NCBI GenBank assembly: GCA_902364645.1
Contig: CABJEP010000006.1
Span: 62,350-126,349 of the forward strand
Origin: Coriobacteriaceae bacterium
Lineage (GTDB): Bacteria > Actinomycetota > Coriobacteriia > Coriobacteriales > Coriobacteriaceae
Reading direction: 5' to 3'
DNA length: 64,000 nucleotides
The first letter of the stretch is position 1. Every line of letters begins with the position of its first letter. The position numbers and the translations under genes were made by a program. Below the pieces are notes generated by a model. The model ran no database searches. It was given only the letters and a program-made list of their open reading frames with translations, and was not told where the DNA came from. This document shows positions 34,903 to 43,725 of the stretch, in pieces.

Positions 34903-36066
34903 ATGCAGGCATCGCAGCGTCTCGACCGCTTTGGCGCGGAGGTCTTCGCCTCGCTCAACAACAAACTGCTTGCGCTGAAGGCTCAGGGCAAGACCATTTA
35001 CAACATGAGCGTGGGCACGCCCGACTTTAAGCCGTACGACCACGTGGTCGAGGCGCTCACGCAAGCGGCCCAGGACCCCGAGATGTGGAAGTATGCCCTG
35101 CGCGACCTGCCCGAACTCAAGCAAGCCGTGTGCGATTACTACGAGCGTCGCTTTGGCGTTTCGGGCATTACGCCGTCTATGGTGCAGTCGTGCAACGGCA
35201 CGCAGGAGGGCGTTGGCCATTTGGGCCTTGCCCTGCTCGATCCGGGTGACACCATTCTGGTTCCCGATCCGTGCTACCCGGTCTTTGAGGCAGGTGCCAA
35301 GATCGCCGATGCCAAGCTCGAGTACTATCCGCTGGTGGCGGAGCACAATTACCTGCCCTATGTGGCGGGTATCGATCCCGAGGTGGCCGATCGTGCCAAG
35401 TACATGATTGTGTCGCTGCCCGCCAACCCGGTGGGCTCGGTGGGCACGCCCGAGGTCTACGAGGAGATCATCGCTTTCGCCCGCGAGCACGACCTGCTCA
35501 TCGTTCACGACAACGCATACTCCGACATCGTGTTCGACGGCGAGCCGGGCGGCAGCTTCTTGCAGTATCCCGGCGCGCTCGAGGTGGGCGTTGAGTTCTT
35601 CTCGCTCTCCAAGTCGTTTAACGTCACCGGTGCGCGTATCGGCTTTTTGGTCGGTCGCGAGGATGTGGTCTCGGCCTTTGCCAAGCTGCGCGGCCAGATC
35701 GACTTTGGTATGTTCTTCCCGATCCAGAAGGCTGCTATCGCCTGCTTGAACGGTCCGCGCGATGAGGTCGAGGCGCAGCGTCTGAAGTACCAGGAGCGCC
35801 GCGATGCCCTGTGCGACGGTCTTGAGGGCCTGGGCTGGGAGCGTCCCAACGCGCATGGCTCTATGTTTGTGTGGGCCAAGCTTCCCGGTGGTCGCACCGA
35901 TTCCATGGCGTTTTGCGAGGAGCTCATGGAGAAGGCCGGCGTTGTGGTGACGCCGGGCGCGAGCTTTGGCCCTTCGGGCGAGGGGCACGTGCGTATGGCA
36001 CTGGTCCTGCCGCCCGATCAGATCGCTTTGGCTGTCGAGGCCATTCGCGAGGCGGGCCTGTATTAG
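34903..36066 (+). CDS. class I/II PLP-dependent aminotransferase
   Basis: 387 residues from ATG 34903 behind GAAAGGTGG. Signatures are MSVGTPDFKPYDHV, CNGTQEGVGHLGLALLDPGD, VSLPANPVGSVG and HDNAYSDIVFDG. The PLP lysine lies in FFSLSKSFNVTGARIGFLVG and the C-terminal Arg region in GHVRMAL. It resembles aspartate, alanine and LL-diaminopimelate aminotransferases. The window's lysine genes use the acetylase branch, so this enzyme might supply the N-acetyl-diaminopimelate transamination step, but the link is inferential. Confidence 0.85.
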   Translation: MQASQRLDRFGAEVFASLNNKLLALKAQGKTIYNMSVGTPDFKPYDHVVEALTQAAQDPEMWKYALRDLPELKQAVCDYYERRFGVSGITPSMVQSCNGTQEGVGHLGLALLDPGDTILVPDPCYPVFEAGAKIADAKLEYYPLVAEHNYLPYVAGIDPEVADRAKYMIVSLPANPVGSVGTPEVYEEIIAFAREHDLLIVHDNAYSDIVFDGEPGGSFLQYPGALEVGVEFFSLSKSFNVTGARIGFLVGREDVVSAFAKLRGQIDFGMFFPIQKAAIACLNGPRDEVEAQRLKYQERRDALCDGLEGLGWERPNAHGSMFVWAKLPGGRTDSMAFCEELMEKAGVVVTPGASFGPSGEGHVRMALVLPPDQIALAVEAIREAGLY

Positions 36067-36210
36067 AAACCTATTTCGACTCGTCAATAGCTCGAAACCG
36101 ATTTCGTGCAGTTATTTTACGAATACTGCAAACAATTTCGGTAAACGGTCGATTTTTGGCTGCGAATAGGAGCATAATCAAAGTCCCGATTGGATGTATT
36201 GGGATTACGG

Positions 36211-36241
36211 CAAGCCGCTCGGGTCGTTCCCGGGCGGCTTG
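36211..36241 (+). promoter_or_regulatory. leader hairpin before ldh
   Basis: 13-bp stem CAAGCCGCTCGGG / CCCGGGCGGCTTG (one G-U) with a 5-nt loop, ending 26 bases before the ldh start. No T-run follows, so a terminator is unlikely; an mRNA-stabilising or translational element is possible. Confidence 0.5.
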
Positions 36242-36267
36242 CTTGTGGAGAGAGATGGGAGTTTCTA

Positions 36268-37218
36268 ATGGTTAACGAGAAGAAGGTCGCTATTGTCGGC
36301 TGCGGTTTCGTTGGTTCGTCTTCGGCGTTCGTGCTGATGCAGAGTGGTCTGTTCTCCGAGATGGTCCTCATCGACGTGGACAAGAACCGCGCCGAGGGTG
36401 AGGCCCTGGATATCGCGCACGGCATGACGTTTGCCGAGCCGATGAAGATCTACGCCGGCGATTATTCCGATGTCGCCGACGCCGCCATGATCGTCGTCAC
36501 CGCTGGTGCTGCCCAGAAGCCCGGTGAGACTCGCCTGGACCTGGTCAACAAGAACGTCAGCATCTTTAAGTCCATTATCCCCGAGATTAAGAAGTCCGGC
36601 TTCGACGGCATTCTGCTCATCGTCTCCAACCCGGTCGATGTTCTGACCTACGCCGCCATCAAGATGTCCGGCCTGCCCGAGGGCCACGTCATCGGTTCCG
36701 GTACCGTGCTCGACACCGGTCGTTTGCAGCAGATGCTTGGTGCCCACGTTGAGGTCGACCCGCGCGATGTCCAGGCCTATGTCATGGGTGAGCACGGCGA
36801 CTCCGAGTTCGTTGCTTGGTCCAGCGCTCAGGTTGCCGGCGTTCCGCTGAACACCTTCTGCGAGCTTCACGGTCATCTGGAGCATGAGGCTGCCGAGAAG
36901 CGCATCGCCGAGGATGTCAAGAACTCCGCCTACACCATCATCGAGAAGAAGCACGCCACCTACTACGGCGTCGCCATGGCCGTCAAGCGCATCTGCACTG
37001 CCGTTATGCGCGACGAGCAGACTGTTCTGCCCGTTTCCTCGCTCATGGTGGGTGAGTACGGTCTGTCCGATCTTGCCATCTCCATGCCGACGGTCGTTGG
37101 CCGCGATGGCGTTGTCTGCCGCGTCCCCGTGCCGCTGAACGATGACGAGCAGCATGAGCTCACCGCCTCCGCAAAGGCTCTCAAGGACATCATCGACAGC
37201 GTCGACTTCTCCTGCTAA
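36268..37218 (+). CDS. ldh: L-lactate dehydrogenase
   Basis: 316 residues from ATG 36268 behind ATGGGAG. Rossmann motif VAIVGCGFVGSSSAFVL, NAD specificity Asp in LIDVDKNRAEGEALD, substrate Arg in GETRLDLVNKN, catalytic His in YVMGEHGDSEFVAWSSAQ. The 102-type Gln in AGAAQKPGETR favours lactate over malate. It regenerates NAD+ during fermentation. Highly biased codon use and its own strong terminator. Confidence 0.95.
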   Translation: MVNEKKVAIVGCGFVGSSSAFVLMQSGLFSEMVLIDVDKNRAEGEALDIAHGMTFAEPMKIYAGDYSDVADAAMIVVTAGAAQKPGETRLDLVNKNVSIFKSIIPEIKKSGFDGILLIVSNPVDVLTYAAIKMSGLPEGHVIGSGTVLDTGRLQQMLGAHVEVDPRDVQAYVMGEHGDSEFVAWSSAQVAGVPLNTFCELHGHLEHEAAEKRIAEDVKNSAYTIIEKKHATYYGVAMAVKRICTAVMRDEQTVLPVSSLMVGEYGLSDLAISMPTVVGRDGVVCRVPVPLNDDEQHELTASAKALKDIIDSVDFSC

Positions 37219-37251
37219 ATCAAGCTCGCTAGAGCGAAAAGCTACAATGAA

Positions 37252-37285
37252 GGCGTCCGGGTCCACACGGCCCGGGCGCCTTTTT
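37252..37285 (+). terminator. intrinsic terminator of ldh
   Basis: Stem GGCGTCCGGG / CCCGGGCGCC followed by TTTTT. Confidence 0.85.
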
Positions 37286-37315
37286 GGTGCAAAGTAACCT
37301 GACCCCAATGCAGCA
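37284..37315. repeat. direct repeat, left copy
   Basis: 32-nt unit starting TTGGTGCAAAGTAACCTG and containing ACCCC. It matches 38497-38528 at 28 of 32 positions. The two copies flank the DUF2974 gene. Confidence 0.75.
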
Positions 37316-37332
37316 TAGTTGATGGGAGGGCC

Positions 37333-38493
37333 ATGTCGGATTCGCCTAATTTTTTGACCTATGCCCAGACGGCGTTTTATCCGTTTGAGGAGCAGCGGTT
37401 CTGTGCGGTGGATAGCCTGGTCTTTGCGTGGTTGTCCTATTTGCGTTTGCCGGGTGATATGGCGGAGCTGACGAACTGGCAGGGCCTAGACGTACGCGAG
37501 TTGCTGCGTGCCGAGTGCTACCGGGACATGATTGGTGACTTGTGGGACCCAGAGGGGAGCAGGGCCTTGTTGGAGGCCGTGGCAGCAAGCCCTCGTTACC
37601 GTGGCGTGCGCGTTTGCGGCTATCGTGCCGTGAGCGATGTGGTAGCGACAGAGCAGTTTGCAGCCATGGCGTTCCGGTTTCCGGCGGGGTTTAGTTATCT
37701 TTCCTTCCGGGGGACCGACAGTACGATTGTGGGCTGGAAAGAGGACTTTAACATGGCATTCCGGTGTCCTGTGCCGGCCCAGGAATCCGCGGCGCGTTAT
37801 GTGGACGAGGCGGTGGATGCGATTGACGGGCCACTTTTGTGCGGAGGTCATTCCAAGGGTGGAAACCTTGCGGTGTACGGTGCGGCGATGTGCTCCGATG
37901 TCGCCCGTGAGCGAATTGAACGGGTGTATTCCCATGATGGTCCGGGCTTCGTCGAGGAGTTTCTGAACGGCAACGCCTTTGCCGATATTTCCGGTCGAAT
38001 CGACAAGACGCTACCTCGGTCGTCGATCTTTGGCATGATGTTCGAGACACAGGAGGACTATGCCATCGTTGAGAGCACCGAGTTCAGCCTGCTGCAGCAT
38101 AATCCCTTTAGCTGGGTGGTTGATGGTCGCGACTTCGTGTACTGTGAGCGCCTGTCCGCCGGTGCTCGATACGTTGATGGCTCCATTCGCGAGATGTTGC
38201 TTGCAGTGTCACCTAGCGAGCGCGAGCGTTTTGTAGATGCGTTGTTCTCCGTGTTTGAGGCAACGTGTGCTGAGCGGTTTGCGGACATCGCTGGGAATCT
38301 GCGCGAGAGCCTGCCCGTGATGCTCCAGGCTGCGCAAGGCTTTGACAAGGATACGCGACGCTTTGTCTCGCAGACCATCGCGGCAATCCTAAAATGTGCG
38401 CTGCTGCCCAAACGACCCCAGATTGACATGCCCGCTGCCGGCAAGAGTTTGGCAGAACAGCTCGAGGCTTGGCAGTCCGAGCTCCTGCGCTAA
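37333..38493 (+). CDS. DUF2974 (Mbeg1-like) alpha/beta-hydrolase family protein
   Basis: 386 residues from ATG 37333 behind GGGAGG. It has the lipase-like core: strand-oxyanion YLSFRGTDSTIVGWKEDFNM and nucleophile elbow LLCGGHSKGGNLAVYGAAM, where the serine is the probable nucleophile. The N-terminal FCAVDSLVFAWLSYL is typical of the family. No signal peptide. Activity is unproven; esterase or lipase is expected. Direct repeats of 32 nt flank the gene, 17 bases before the start and three bases after the stop. Confidence 0.85.
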   Translation: MSDSPNFLTYAQTAFYPFEEQRFCAVDSLVFAWLSYLRLPGDMAELTNWQGLDVRELLRAECYRDMIGDLWDPEGSRALLEAVAASPRYRGVRVCGYRAVSDVVATEQFAAMAFRFPAGFSYLSFRGTDSTIVGWKEDFNMAFRCPVPAQESAARYVDEAVDAIDGPLLCGGHSKGGNLAVYGAAMCSDVARERIERVYSHDGPGFVEEFLNGNAFADISGRIDKTLPRSSIFGMMFETQEDYAIVESTEFSLLQHNPFSWVVDGRDFVYCERLSAGARYVDGSIREMLLAVSPSERERFVDALFSVFEATCAERFADIAGNLRESLPVMLQAAQGFDKDTRRFVSQTIAAILKCALLPKRPQIDMPAAGKSLAEQLEAWQSELLR

Positions 38494-38496
38494 CCA

Positions 38497-38528
38497 TTGG
38501 TGCAAAGCAACCTGTCCCCGATGCATCA
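38497..38528. repeat. direct repeat, right copy
   Basis: 32-nt unit starting TTGGTGCAAAGCAACCTG and containing TCCCC. Same orientation as 37284-37315. Confidence 0.75.
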
Positions 38529-38604
38529 AGCTTCGATGCGCCTGGGGCGGGCTCGACCGCTATACTGGTTCGTGCCGAAATCGATCTAGAACGGAATGCC
38601 GTAT

Positions 38605-39609
38605 ATGAAAATCAATCACGCGATTCTGCATATCCTGGACTTTGACTCTGCCGTCAACGTCATGAGCCAGCGCGAGCTCGATATCGAGAGCCGTACCGTG
38701 CGCAACTTTGTGACCACGCATCTGCGCCGCGCACGAACCTCGGCCGACAATAAGCGCGCCACGTTTGCCGAGAACTCTGCGTTTGGCGGCGAGCTCAAGG
38801 GCTATTTCTTTGGCGAGCGCGAGTTCGTAGACCTGTCGCAGCAGATTGCGGAGTTCATTTCCTCCGAGCTTACCAAGGCCGAAAAAGCCGAGTCCACCGA
38901 TGTGCTCGTGGCCGACTTTGACGACGACGAGGATGCCCGCTGGTTTGCCGTGATGCTGCTGGGCTCCAAACAGGCCTTTATGCACGAGGTGGGCCGCGAG
39001 GAGGGCGAGGTACGCAACGACATCGCACGCCACTATGCTATCCTGCCGAATCCTTCCCAAAAGGTGCCAAGCTATGCCATCGTGCGCGCGAGCACCATGG
39101 AGATCGGCTATGTGGACAAGAAGCGCAAGATTGCCGGCGAAGACCGTATGCTCATTCCCGACGGTCTGCTGCAGTGCGATACGGGCGTGTCGGGCAAGGA
39201 GGTCATCGACACCGTGACGCGCGTGGTCGAGGAAGTCGCCGAGGAACACGGCGCCAACACTGCTGTGGCGCTTGCTAAGGTCAAGGCTGCCGTTGCCGAG
39301 AAGGTTGAGGACGATGAGGAGCTGCCGCCCTGGGACATCGTCGATGAGGTCTTTGAGGACGAGCCGGTCATCAAGGAGAGCGTACGTGCGGCGCTGACCG
39401 AAGAGAAGGTGCCCGAGCGTGTGCCCGTGGAGCGCAAGCAGGTCGAGCGTGCGGCGGTGCGCAATCACAAGATCCGTACCGACACGGGTATCGAGATCAG
39501 CTTTCCGGCCGAGATGGGCTCGAATTCCGAGTACATCGAGTTCGTCAACGAGCCCAACGGCCTCATCTCCATCGAGCTCAAGAATATCGGGTCAATTGAG
39601 AATCGATAA
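38605..39609 (+). CDS. nucleoid-associated protein, YejK/NdpA family
   Basis: 334 residues. I take ATG 38605 (MKINHAILHILDFDSA, as family members begin) because the earlier ATG at 38596 directly touches the GGA of the ribosome binding site. Family features: ELDIESRTVRNFVTTHLRRA near the start, FVDLSQQIAEFI, and a Lys/Arg/Glu-rich central helix. The E. coli homologue is a nucleoid-associated protein that binds DNA. Ends at a good terminator and a structured repeat. Confidence 0.85.
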   Translation: MKINHAILHILDFDSAVNVMSQRELDIESRTVRNFVTTHLRRARTSADNKRATFAENSAFGGELKGYFFGEREFVDLSQQIAEFISSELTKAEKAESTDVLVADFDDDEDARWFAVMLLGSKQAFMHEVGREEGEVRNDIARHYAILPNPSQKVPSYAIVRASTMEIGYVDKKRKIAGEDRMLIPDGLLQCDTGVSGKEVIDTVTRVVEEVAEEHGANTAVALAKVKAAVAEKVEDDEELPPWDIVDEVFEDEPVIKESVRAALTEEKVPERVPVERKQVERAAVRNHKIRTDTGIEISFPAEMGSNSEYIEFVNEPNGLISIELKNIGSIENR

Positions 39610-39635
39610 ACTGCGCTTGGACGCTGCAGAAAAAC

Positions 39636-39670
39636 AAAGGTCGGAGCCCCTCGGGACTTCGGCCTTTTTT
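39636..39670 (+). terminator. intrinsic terminator
   Basis: Nested stem AAAGGTCGGAG / CTTCGGCCTTT with inner CCCC-TCG-GGG-type pairing, then TTTT. Confidence 0.75.
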
Positions 39671-39714
39671 GCTTGGGGCTGAATTACGTTGCGGGTTGAG
39701 CCTACGTCAGCGAA

Positions 39715-39852
39715 AGCGCCCCTAGGCGAGCAAGGTGACGTGAAAGAGGAAGGAAGCGTACTTTGGTACGCGACCGACGATTGAACGTCAGATTGCCGCC
39801 TAGGGGCGCTTGCAGCGTCGAGCCGTTACGCGGTTTGGTAAACCCGCGTAAC
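39715..39852. repeat. structured intergenic repeat, copy 2 (reverse orientation)
   Basis: Reverse complement of the unit at 24256. The long hairpin has outer arms 39715-39741 and 39785-39810 (AGCGCCCCTAGGCG side). The apical core contains GAAAGAGGAAGGAAGCGTAC and GGTACGCGACCGACGA. A spacer GCAGCGTCGAGC follows, then a second hairpin GTTACGCGGTTT / AAACCCGCGTAAC (39825-39852). Closing stem GACG / CGTC. It fills the gap between convergent genes. Confidence 0.8.
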
Positions 39853-39854
39853 TA

Positions 39855-40574
39855 TTAAAGCTGGCGCAGATCTTCCTCGAGACCGGTCTTGCTGTTGGTT
39901 TTCTCGTCGCGCATCTTGATGACGCGGGCGGGGACACCGGCCACGACGGCGCCGGCGGGGACGTCCTCGACGCACACGGCGCCGGCGGCGACAACAGCGC
40001 CCTTGCCCACGCGCACGCCTTCCAGGACCACGGCATTAGCGCCGATCATGACATCGTCCTCGATGATGACGGGCGTAGCGCTCGCGGGCTCCACGACGCC
40101 CGCCAACACGGTGCCGGCGCCGATGTGGCAGTTCTTGCCCACGGTGGCGCGACCGCCCAGCACGGCGCCCATATCGATCATGGAACCCTCGCCGATAACG
40201 GAGCCGATGTTGATGATGGCACCCATCATGATGACGGCACGGTCGCCGATCTCGACGCGGTCGCGGATGATCGCGCCCGGCTCGATGCGGGCGTTGATGC
40301 CCTTAAGGTCGAGCATGGGCACGGCGGAGTTGCGGCAGTCGTTCTCCACATCGTAGTAATCGATGGAATCGGCGTTGGCGTCCAGGATGGCCTTAAGCTC
40401 ATCCCAGTCGCCAAAGACGGTCTTGCCACGACGACCGCCGTAGACATGTGCGTCGCCCCAGGCAACCTTCATGCCCGGCTTCTCGCGCACGTACAGTTTG
40501 ACGGGCGTCTTTTTGGGCGCGGTGGCGATATAGTTGATAATCTCCTGTGCGTCCATCTCGGCTGCGTTGCTCAT
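39855..40574 (-). CDS. dapH: 2,3,4,5-tetrahydropyridine-2,6-dicarboxylate N-acetyltransferase
   Basis: 239 residues with a left-handed beta-helix of hexapeptide repeats ([40 protein letters not shown]) and the DapH-specific N-terminal domain ([20 protein letters not shown]). Uses acetyl-CoA to acetylate tetrahydrodipicolinate in the acetylase branch of lysine/DAP synthesis. Last gene of the lysA-dapA, dapB, dapH operon, 39 bases after dapB, with AAAGGAGAG before the start. Confidence 0.95.
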   Translation of the reverse strand: MSNAAEMDAQEIINYIATAPKKTPVKLYVREKPGMKVAWGDAHVYGGRRGKTVFGDWDELKAILDANADSIDYYDVENDCRNSAVPMLDLKGINARIEPGAIIRDRVEIGDRAVIMMGAIINIGSVIGEGSMIDMGAVLGGRATVGKNCHIGAGTVLAGVVEPASATPVIIEDDVMIGANAVVLEGVRVGKGAVVAAGAVCVEDVPAGAVVAGVPARVIKMRDEKTNSKTGLEEDLRQL

Positions 40575-40613
40575 ATGCTGTCTCTCCTTTGAGGGGGTAT
40601 GGTTGATAACTAG

Positions 40614-41354
40614 TTAGGCGAACATGACCTGGTCGAAGGTGTAGAAGCCGGGTTCGCGGGTGATGAGCTTCTGCGCGGCTGCCAAGGCACCGTTGACGAA
40701 GATCTGACGGCTCGTGGCGCGGTGGGTGAGCGTGACCTCCTCGTCCTGGCCAAAGAAACTCACCTCGTGCACGCCGGCGACGGTGCCGCCGCGCAGCGAG
40801 TGCATGCCGATCTCCTTGGGGTCACGCGCGCCGCACATGCCCTCGCGGCCATAGACGGGGTGGTAGCCTGCCTCGGGCTCGGCCTCGACTACGGCGTCGA
40901 GCAGCAGCTTTGCGGTGCCGCTGGGGGCGTCGACCTTTTGGTTGTGGTGAGTCTCGACAATCTCGCAGTCAAAGCCGGGCAGCTCACGCGTGGCCTGGGT
41001 CACTAGATGACGTAGGGCTGCGATGCCGATGGAGTAATTGCCCGAGTGCATAACGCGGGTGTTCTGGCCCAGCTCACGCAGACGGTCCATCTGCTCGGGG
41101 GTGTAGCCTGTGGTGCCCGAGACCAACGCCGCGCCCGTGCGCTCGACATAGGCGACGACGGCATCGAAGGTCACGACGTTCGAGAAGTCGACAATCACAT
41201 CGGCGGCCGGTGCGTTCTCGAGCTCGCTCAAATCGAAGCCAATCTGGGCGACGATGTCGAAAACGGGTTGACCGGCGGCGTCGACAACGCCCTCGGCGGT
41301 GGTGCGGATGAGCGAGCCCATGCGGCCCGTTCCCATAATGACGGTCTTAATCAA
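40614..41354 (-). CDS. dapB: 4-hydroxy-tetrahydrodipicolinate reductase
   Basis: 246 residues. NAD(P)-binding MGTGRMGSLIRTTAEG, catalytic/substrate loop ETHHNQKVDAPSGTAKLLLD and the C-terminal GGTVAGVHEVSFFGQDEEVT pattern of DapB. Start is TTG 41354, eight bases inside the end of the upstream gene, with GGGAG nine bases before it. Reduces HTPA to tetrahydrodipicolinate using NAD(P)H. Translationally coupled to the lysA-dapA gene. Confidence 0.95.
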   Translation of the reverse strand: MIKTVIMGTGRMGSLIRTTAEGVVDAAGQPVFDIVAQIGFDLSELENAPAADVIVDFSNVVTFDAVVAYVERTGAALVSGTTGYTPEQMDRLRELGQNTRVMHSGNYSIGIAALRHLVTQATRELPGFDCEIVETHHNQKVDAPSGTAKLLLDAVVEAEPEAGYHPVYGREGMCGARDPKEIGMHSLRGGTVAGVHEVSFFGQDEEVTLTHRATSRQIFVNGALAAAQKLITREPGFYTFDQVMFA

Positions 41355-43656
41355 GCAGACCAGCTCCCTTCAGGGCATCGGTAAGTGCAGAGCGCGTGTC
41401 GTTGGCCATGGGGCACAGCGGCATGCGGTAGTTTGCCTCGATCATACCCATCTGAGCGAGCGCCTCTTTGACGGGGATGGGGTTGACCTCACTAAAGAGG
41501 GCATTGATGAGCGGCTGGCCGGCAATTTGGATATCGCGGGCACGCGCCACGTCACCGTCCAAATAGGCTCGGCACATGTCATGCACGAGCTGCGGCTGAA
41601 CGTCTGCCCACACGCTGATGGTGCCCGAGGCGCCCAGGCTCATGAGCGGCACGGTCAGCGCGTCCTCGCCCGAGTACATGCGGAAGTCGTCTGACAGCAG
41701 GTGGGCGATCTTGGCCGCGTAGGCGACGTTGCCCGAGGCTTCCTTAATACCCATGATGTTGGGGTGCGCGGCCAAGCGCTCTACGTTGCGCTCGCTGATG
41801 CCGCAGCCACAGCGGCCGGGGATGTTGTACAGGATGCAGGGGATGTCCACGGCATCGGCGACGGTCTTAAAGTGCTGATAGATACCCTCTTCGTTGGACT
41901 TGTTGTAGTAGGGGGTGATGAGCAGCAGACCGTCGGCGCCCAGGCCCTGATAGGTGAGCGACTTGGTGAGCATGGTCTGCGTGGAGTTGGAGCCCGAGCC
42001 GGCGATGACGGGGACGCGGCCTGCAACCTGCTTGACCACCGCGGCGACAACGGAGTTGTCCTCGTCGTCGGTCATCGTGGCGCTCTCGCCGGTGGTGCCC
42101 AGGGTGAGGATGGCGTCGGTACCGTTTTGCAGGTGGAAATCGATAAGGCGCTCGAGCGCGTCAAAGTCGACACTGCCGTCCTTTTTAAACGGCGTAACAA
42201 GGGCGACGATTGAACCCTCGAGATTGCGGATGTCCATGTCCTTCTCCTTCGCTTCCGCGATCTGGATGCGTTTGTTCCATTGGGCGGCGACTGCTAGGCG
42301 CTCGTCCTGAGCGCGACGGCGGGCGGCATCGGCGCGCGATTTGGCCAGCAACTCTCGGCCGCACGGCAGCACGTCGAGTGTGGCAAAGTAATCGACCGGG
42401 CGCTCGGCGCGGCGGATGAGGTCGGCCGAGCCATCGGGACGCAGTAGGACCTCGGCGGAGCGCAGGCGTCCGTTGTAGTTGTAGCCCATGGAGTAGCCAT
42501 GTGCGCCGGTATCGTGGATCACAAGCAGGTCGCCTATGTCGATATGCGGCAGCTCACGATCGATGGCGAACTTGTCATTGTTCTCGCACAGATTACCCGT
42601 GATGTCGTACGTGTTCGTGACGGGGGCTGCGGTTTTATCGGGACCGTCCGGCTGACCCATCACCGTGATGTGGTGGTAAGCGCCATACATGGCGGGACGA
42701 ATGAGGTCGACGGCGCTGGCGTCCACGCCGATATAGTCCTTGTAGATCTGCTTCTCGTGGATGGCCTTGGTGACCAGGCAGCCGTAGGGGCCCATCATAA
42801 AGCGGCCCATCTCGGTGCAGATGGCCACATCGCCCATGCCGGCGGGAACCAGGATCTCGTCGTATGCCGCGTGCACCCCCTCGCCGATGGCGTGAATGTC
42901 GTTGGCCTGCTGCTCGGGCAGATAGGGGATGCCGACGCCGCCAGACAGATTGATGAAGGCGACGTGTGCGCCGGTCTCGCGCTCCAGACGTACGGCAAGC
43001 TCAAAGAGGATGCGCGCGAGCTTGGGGTAGTAGTCGTTGGTGACGGTGTTGCTGGCAAGGAATGCGTGGATGCCAAAGTCCTCGGCGCCCTTGGCCTTGA
43101 GTATGCGGAAGGCCTCGAAGAGCTGCTCGGTGGTCATGCCATATTTGGAGTCGCCCGGGTTGTCCATGATGCCGTTGGAGAGCTGGAACAGGCCGCCTGG
43201 ATTAAAGCGGCAGCTGACCGTTTTGGGGATGGGTCCCGCAACACGCTCAAAGAACTCGATGTGGCTGATGTCGTCAAAGTTGACGATGGCACCCAGCTTG
43301 TCGGCGAGCTCAAAGTCGGCAGCCGGCGTATCGTTGGACGAGAACATGATGTCGTGTCCCGTGATACCCAGCGAGCGGGCGATCATGAGCTCGGTATAGC
43401 TCGAGCAATCGCAGCCGCAGCCGTATTCGTTGAGAATGGAGATGAGCGCCGGGTTGGGGTTGGCCTTGACGGCAAAGTATTCCTTAAAGCCCGGGTTCCA
43501 TGCAAAGGCGTCGCGCACTTCTTGCATGTTGCGGCGGATGCCCGCCTCGTCGTATAGATGAAACGGCGTGGGGAACTGCTCGACGATATGCTCGAGTGTC
43601 TCCTTGTCCACAAACGGCTGCTTGGCCGCATATGCCTCGTTGGGGGTCAATGCCAT
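41347..43656 (-). CDS. lysA-dapA: fused diaminopimelate decarboxylase - 4-hydroxy-tetrahydrodipicolinate synthase
   Basis: One open frame of 769 codons. Residues about 1-455 are LysA: PLP lysine in FKEYFAVKANPNP, NLSGGVGIPY, EMGRFMMGPYG and VIHDTGAHGYSMGYNYNGR. Residues 474-769 are a complete DapA: SIVALVTPFKKDGSVDF, LGTTGESATM, catalytic Tyr in PCILYNIPGRCG, Schiff-base Lys in IMGIKEASGNV. The joint AAQWNKRIQIAEAKEKD has no stop codon. An AAGGAG six bases before the ATG at 42237 could also start free DapA. It thus carries both the first committed and the last step of lysine synthesis. A lysine riboswitch precedes it. Confidence 0.88.
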   Translation of the reverse strand: MALTPNEAYAAKQPFVDKETLEHIVEQFPTPFHLYDEAGIRRNMQEVRDAFAWNPGFKEYFAVKANPNPALISILNEYGCGCDCSSYTELMIARSLGITGHDIMFSSNDTPAADFELADKLGAIVNFDDISHIEFFERVAGPIPKTVSCRFNPGGLFQLSNGIMDNPGDSKYGMTTEQLFEAFRILKAKGAEDFGIHAFLASNTVTNDYYPKLARILFELAVRLERETGAHVAFINLSGGVGIPYLPEQQANDIHAIGEGVHAAYDEILVPAGMGDVAICTEMGRFMMGPYGCLVTKAIHEKQIYKDYIGVDASAVDLIRPAMYGAYHHITVMGQPDGPDKTAAPVTNTYDITGNLCENNDKFAIDRELPHIDIGDLLVIHDTGAHGYSMGYNYNGRLRSAEVLLRPDGSADLIRRAERPVDYFATLDVLPCGRELLAKSRADAARRRAQDERLAVAAQWNKRIQIAEAKEKDMDIRNLEGSIVALVTPFKKDGSVDFDALERLIDFHLQNGTDAILTLGTTGESATMTDDEDNSVVAAVVKQVAGRVPVIAGSGSNSTQTMLTKSLTYQGLGADGLLLITPYYNKSNEEGIYQHFKTVADAVDIPCILYNIPGRCGCGISERNVERLAAHPNIMGIKEASGNVAYAAKIAHLLSDDFRMYSGEDALTVPLMSLGASGTISVWADVQPQLVHDMCRAYLDGDVARARDIQIAGQPLINALFSEVNPIPVKEALAQMGMIEANYRMPLCPMANDTRSALTDALKGAGLLD
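42237..42249 (-). promoter_or_regulatory. internal ribosome binding site and ATG for free DapA
   Basis: AAGGAG at 42244-42249 and ATG at 42237-42235, in frame inside the fusion gene. Initiation here would yield a 296-residue DapA of normal length alongside the 769-residue fusion. Confidence 0.5.
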
Positions 43657-43725
43657 GTCCCGTAAACCTCGCTATCCAGACGGCGCCATCTGCGCATCGA
43701 ATCCGCATAGCGTGGACCCAATGTC

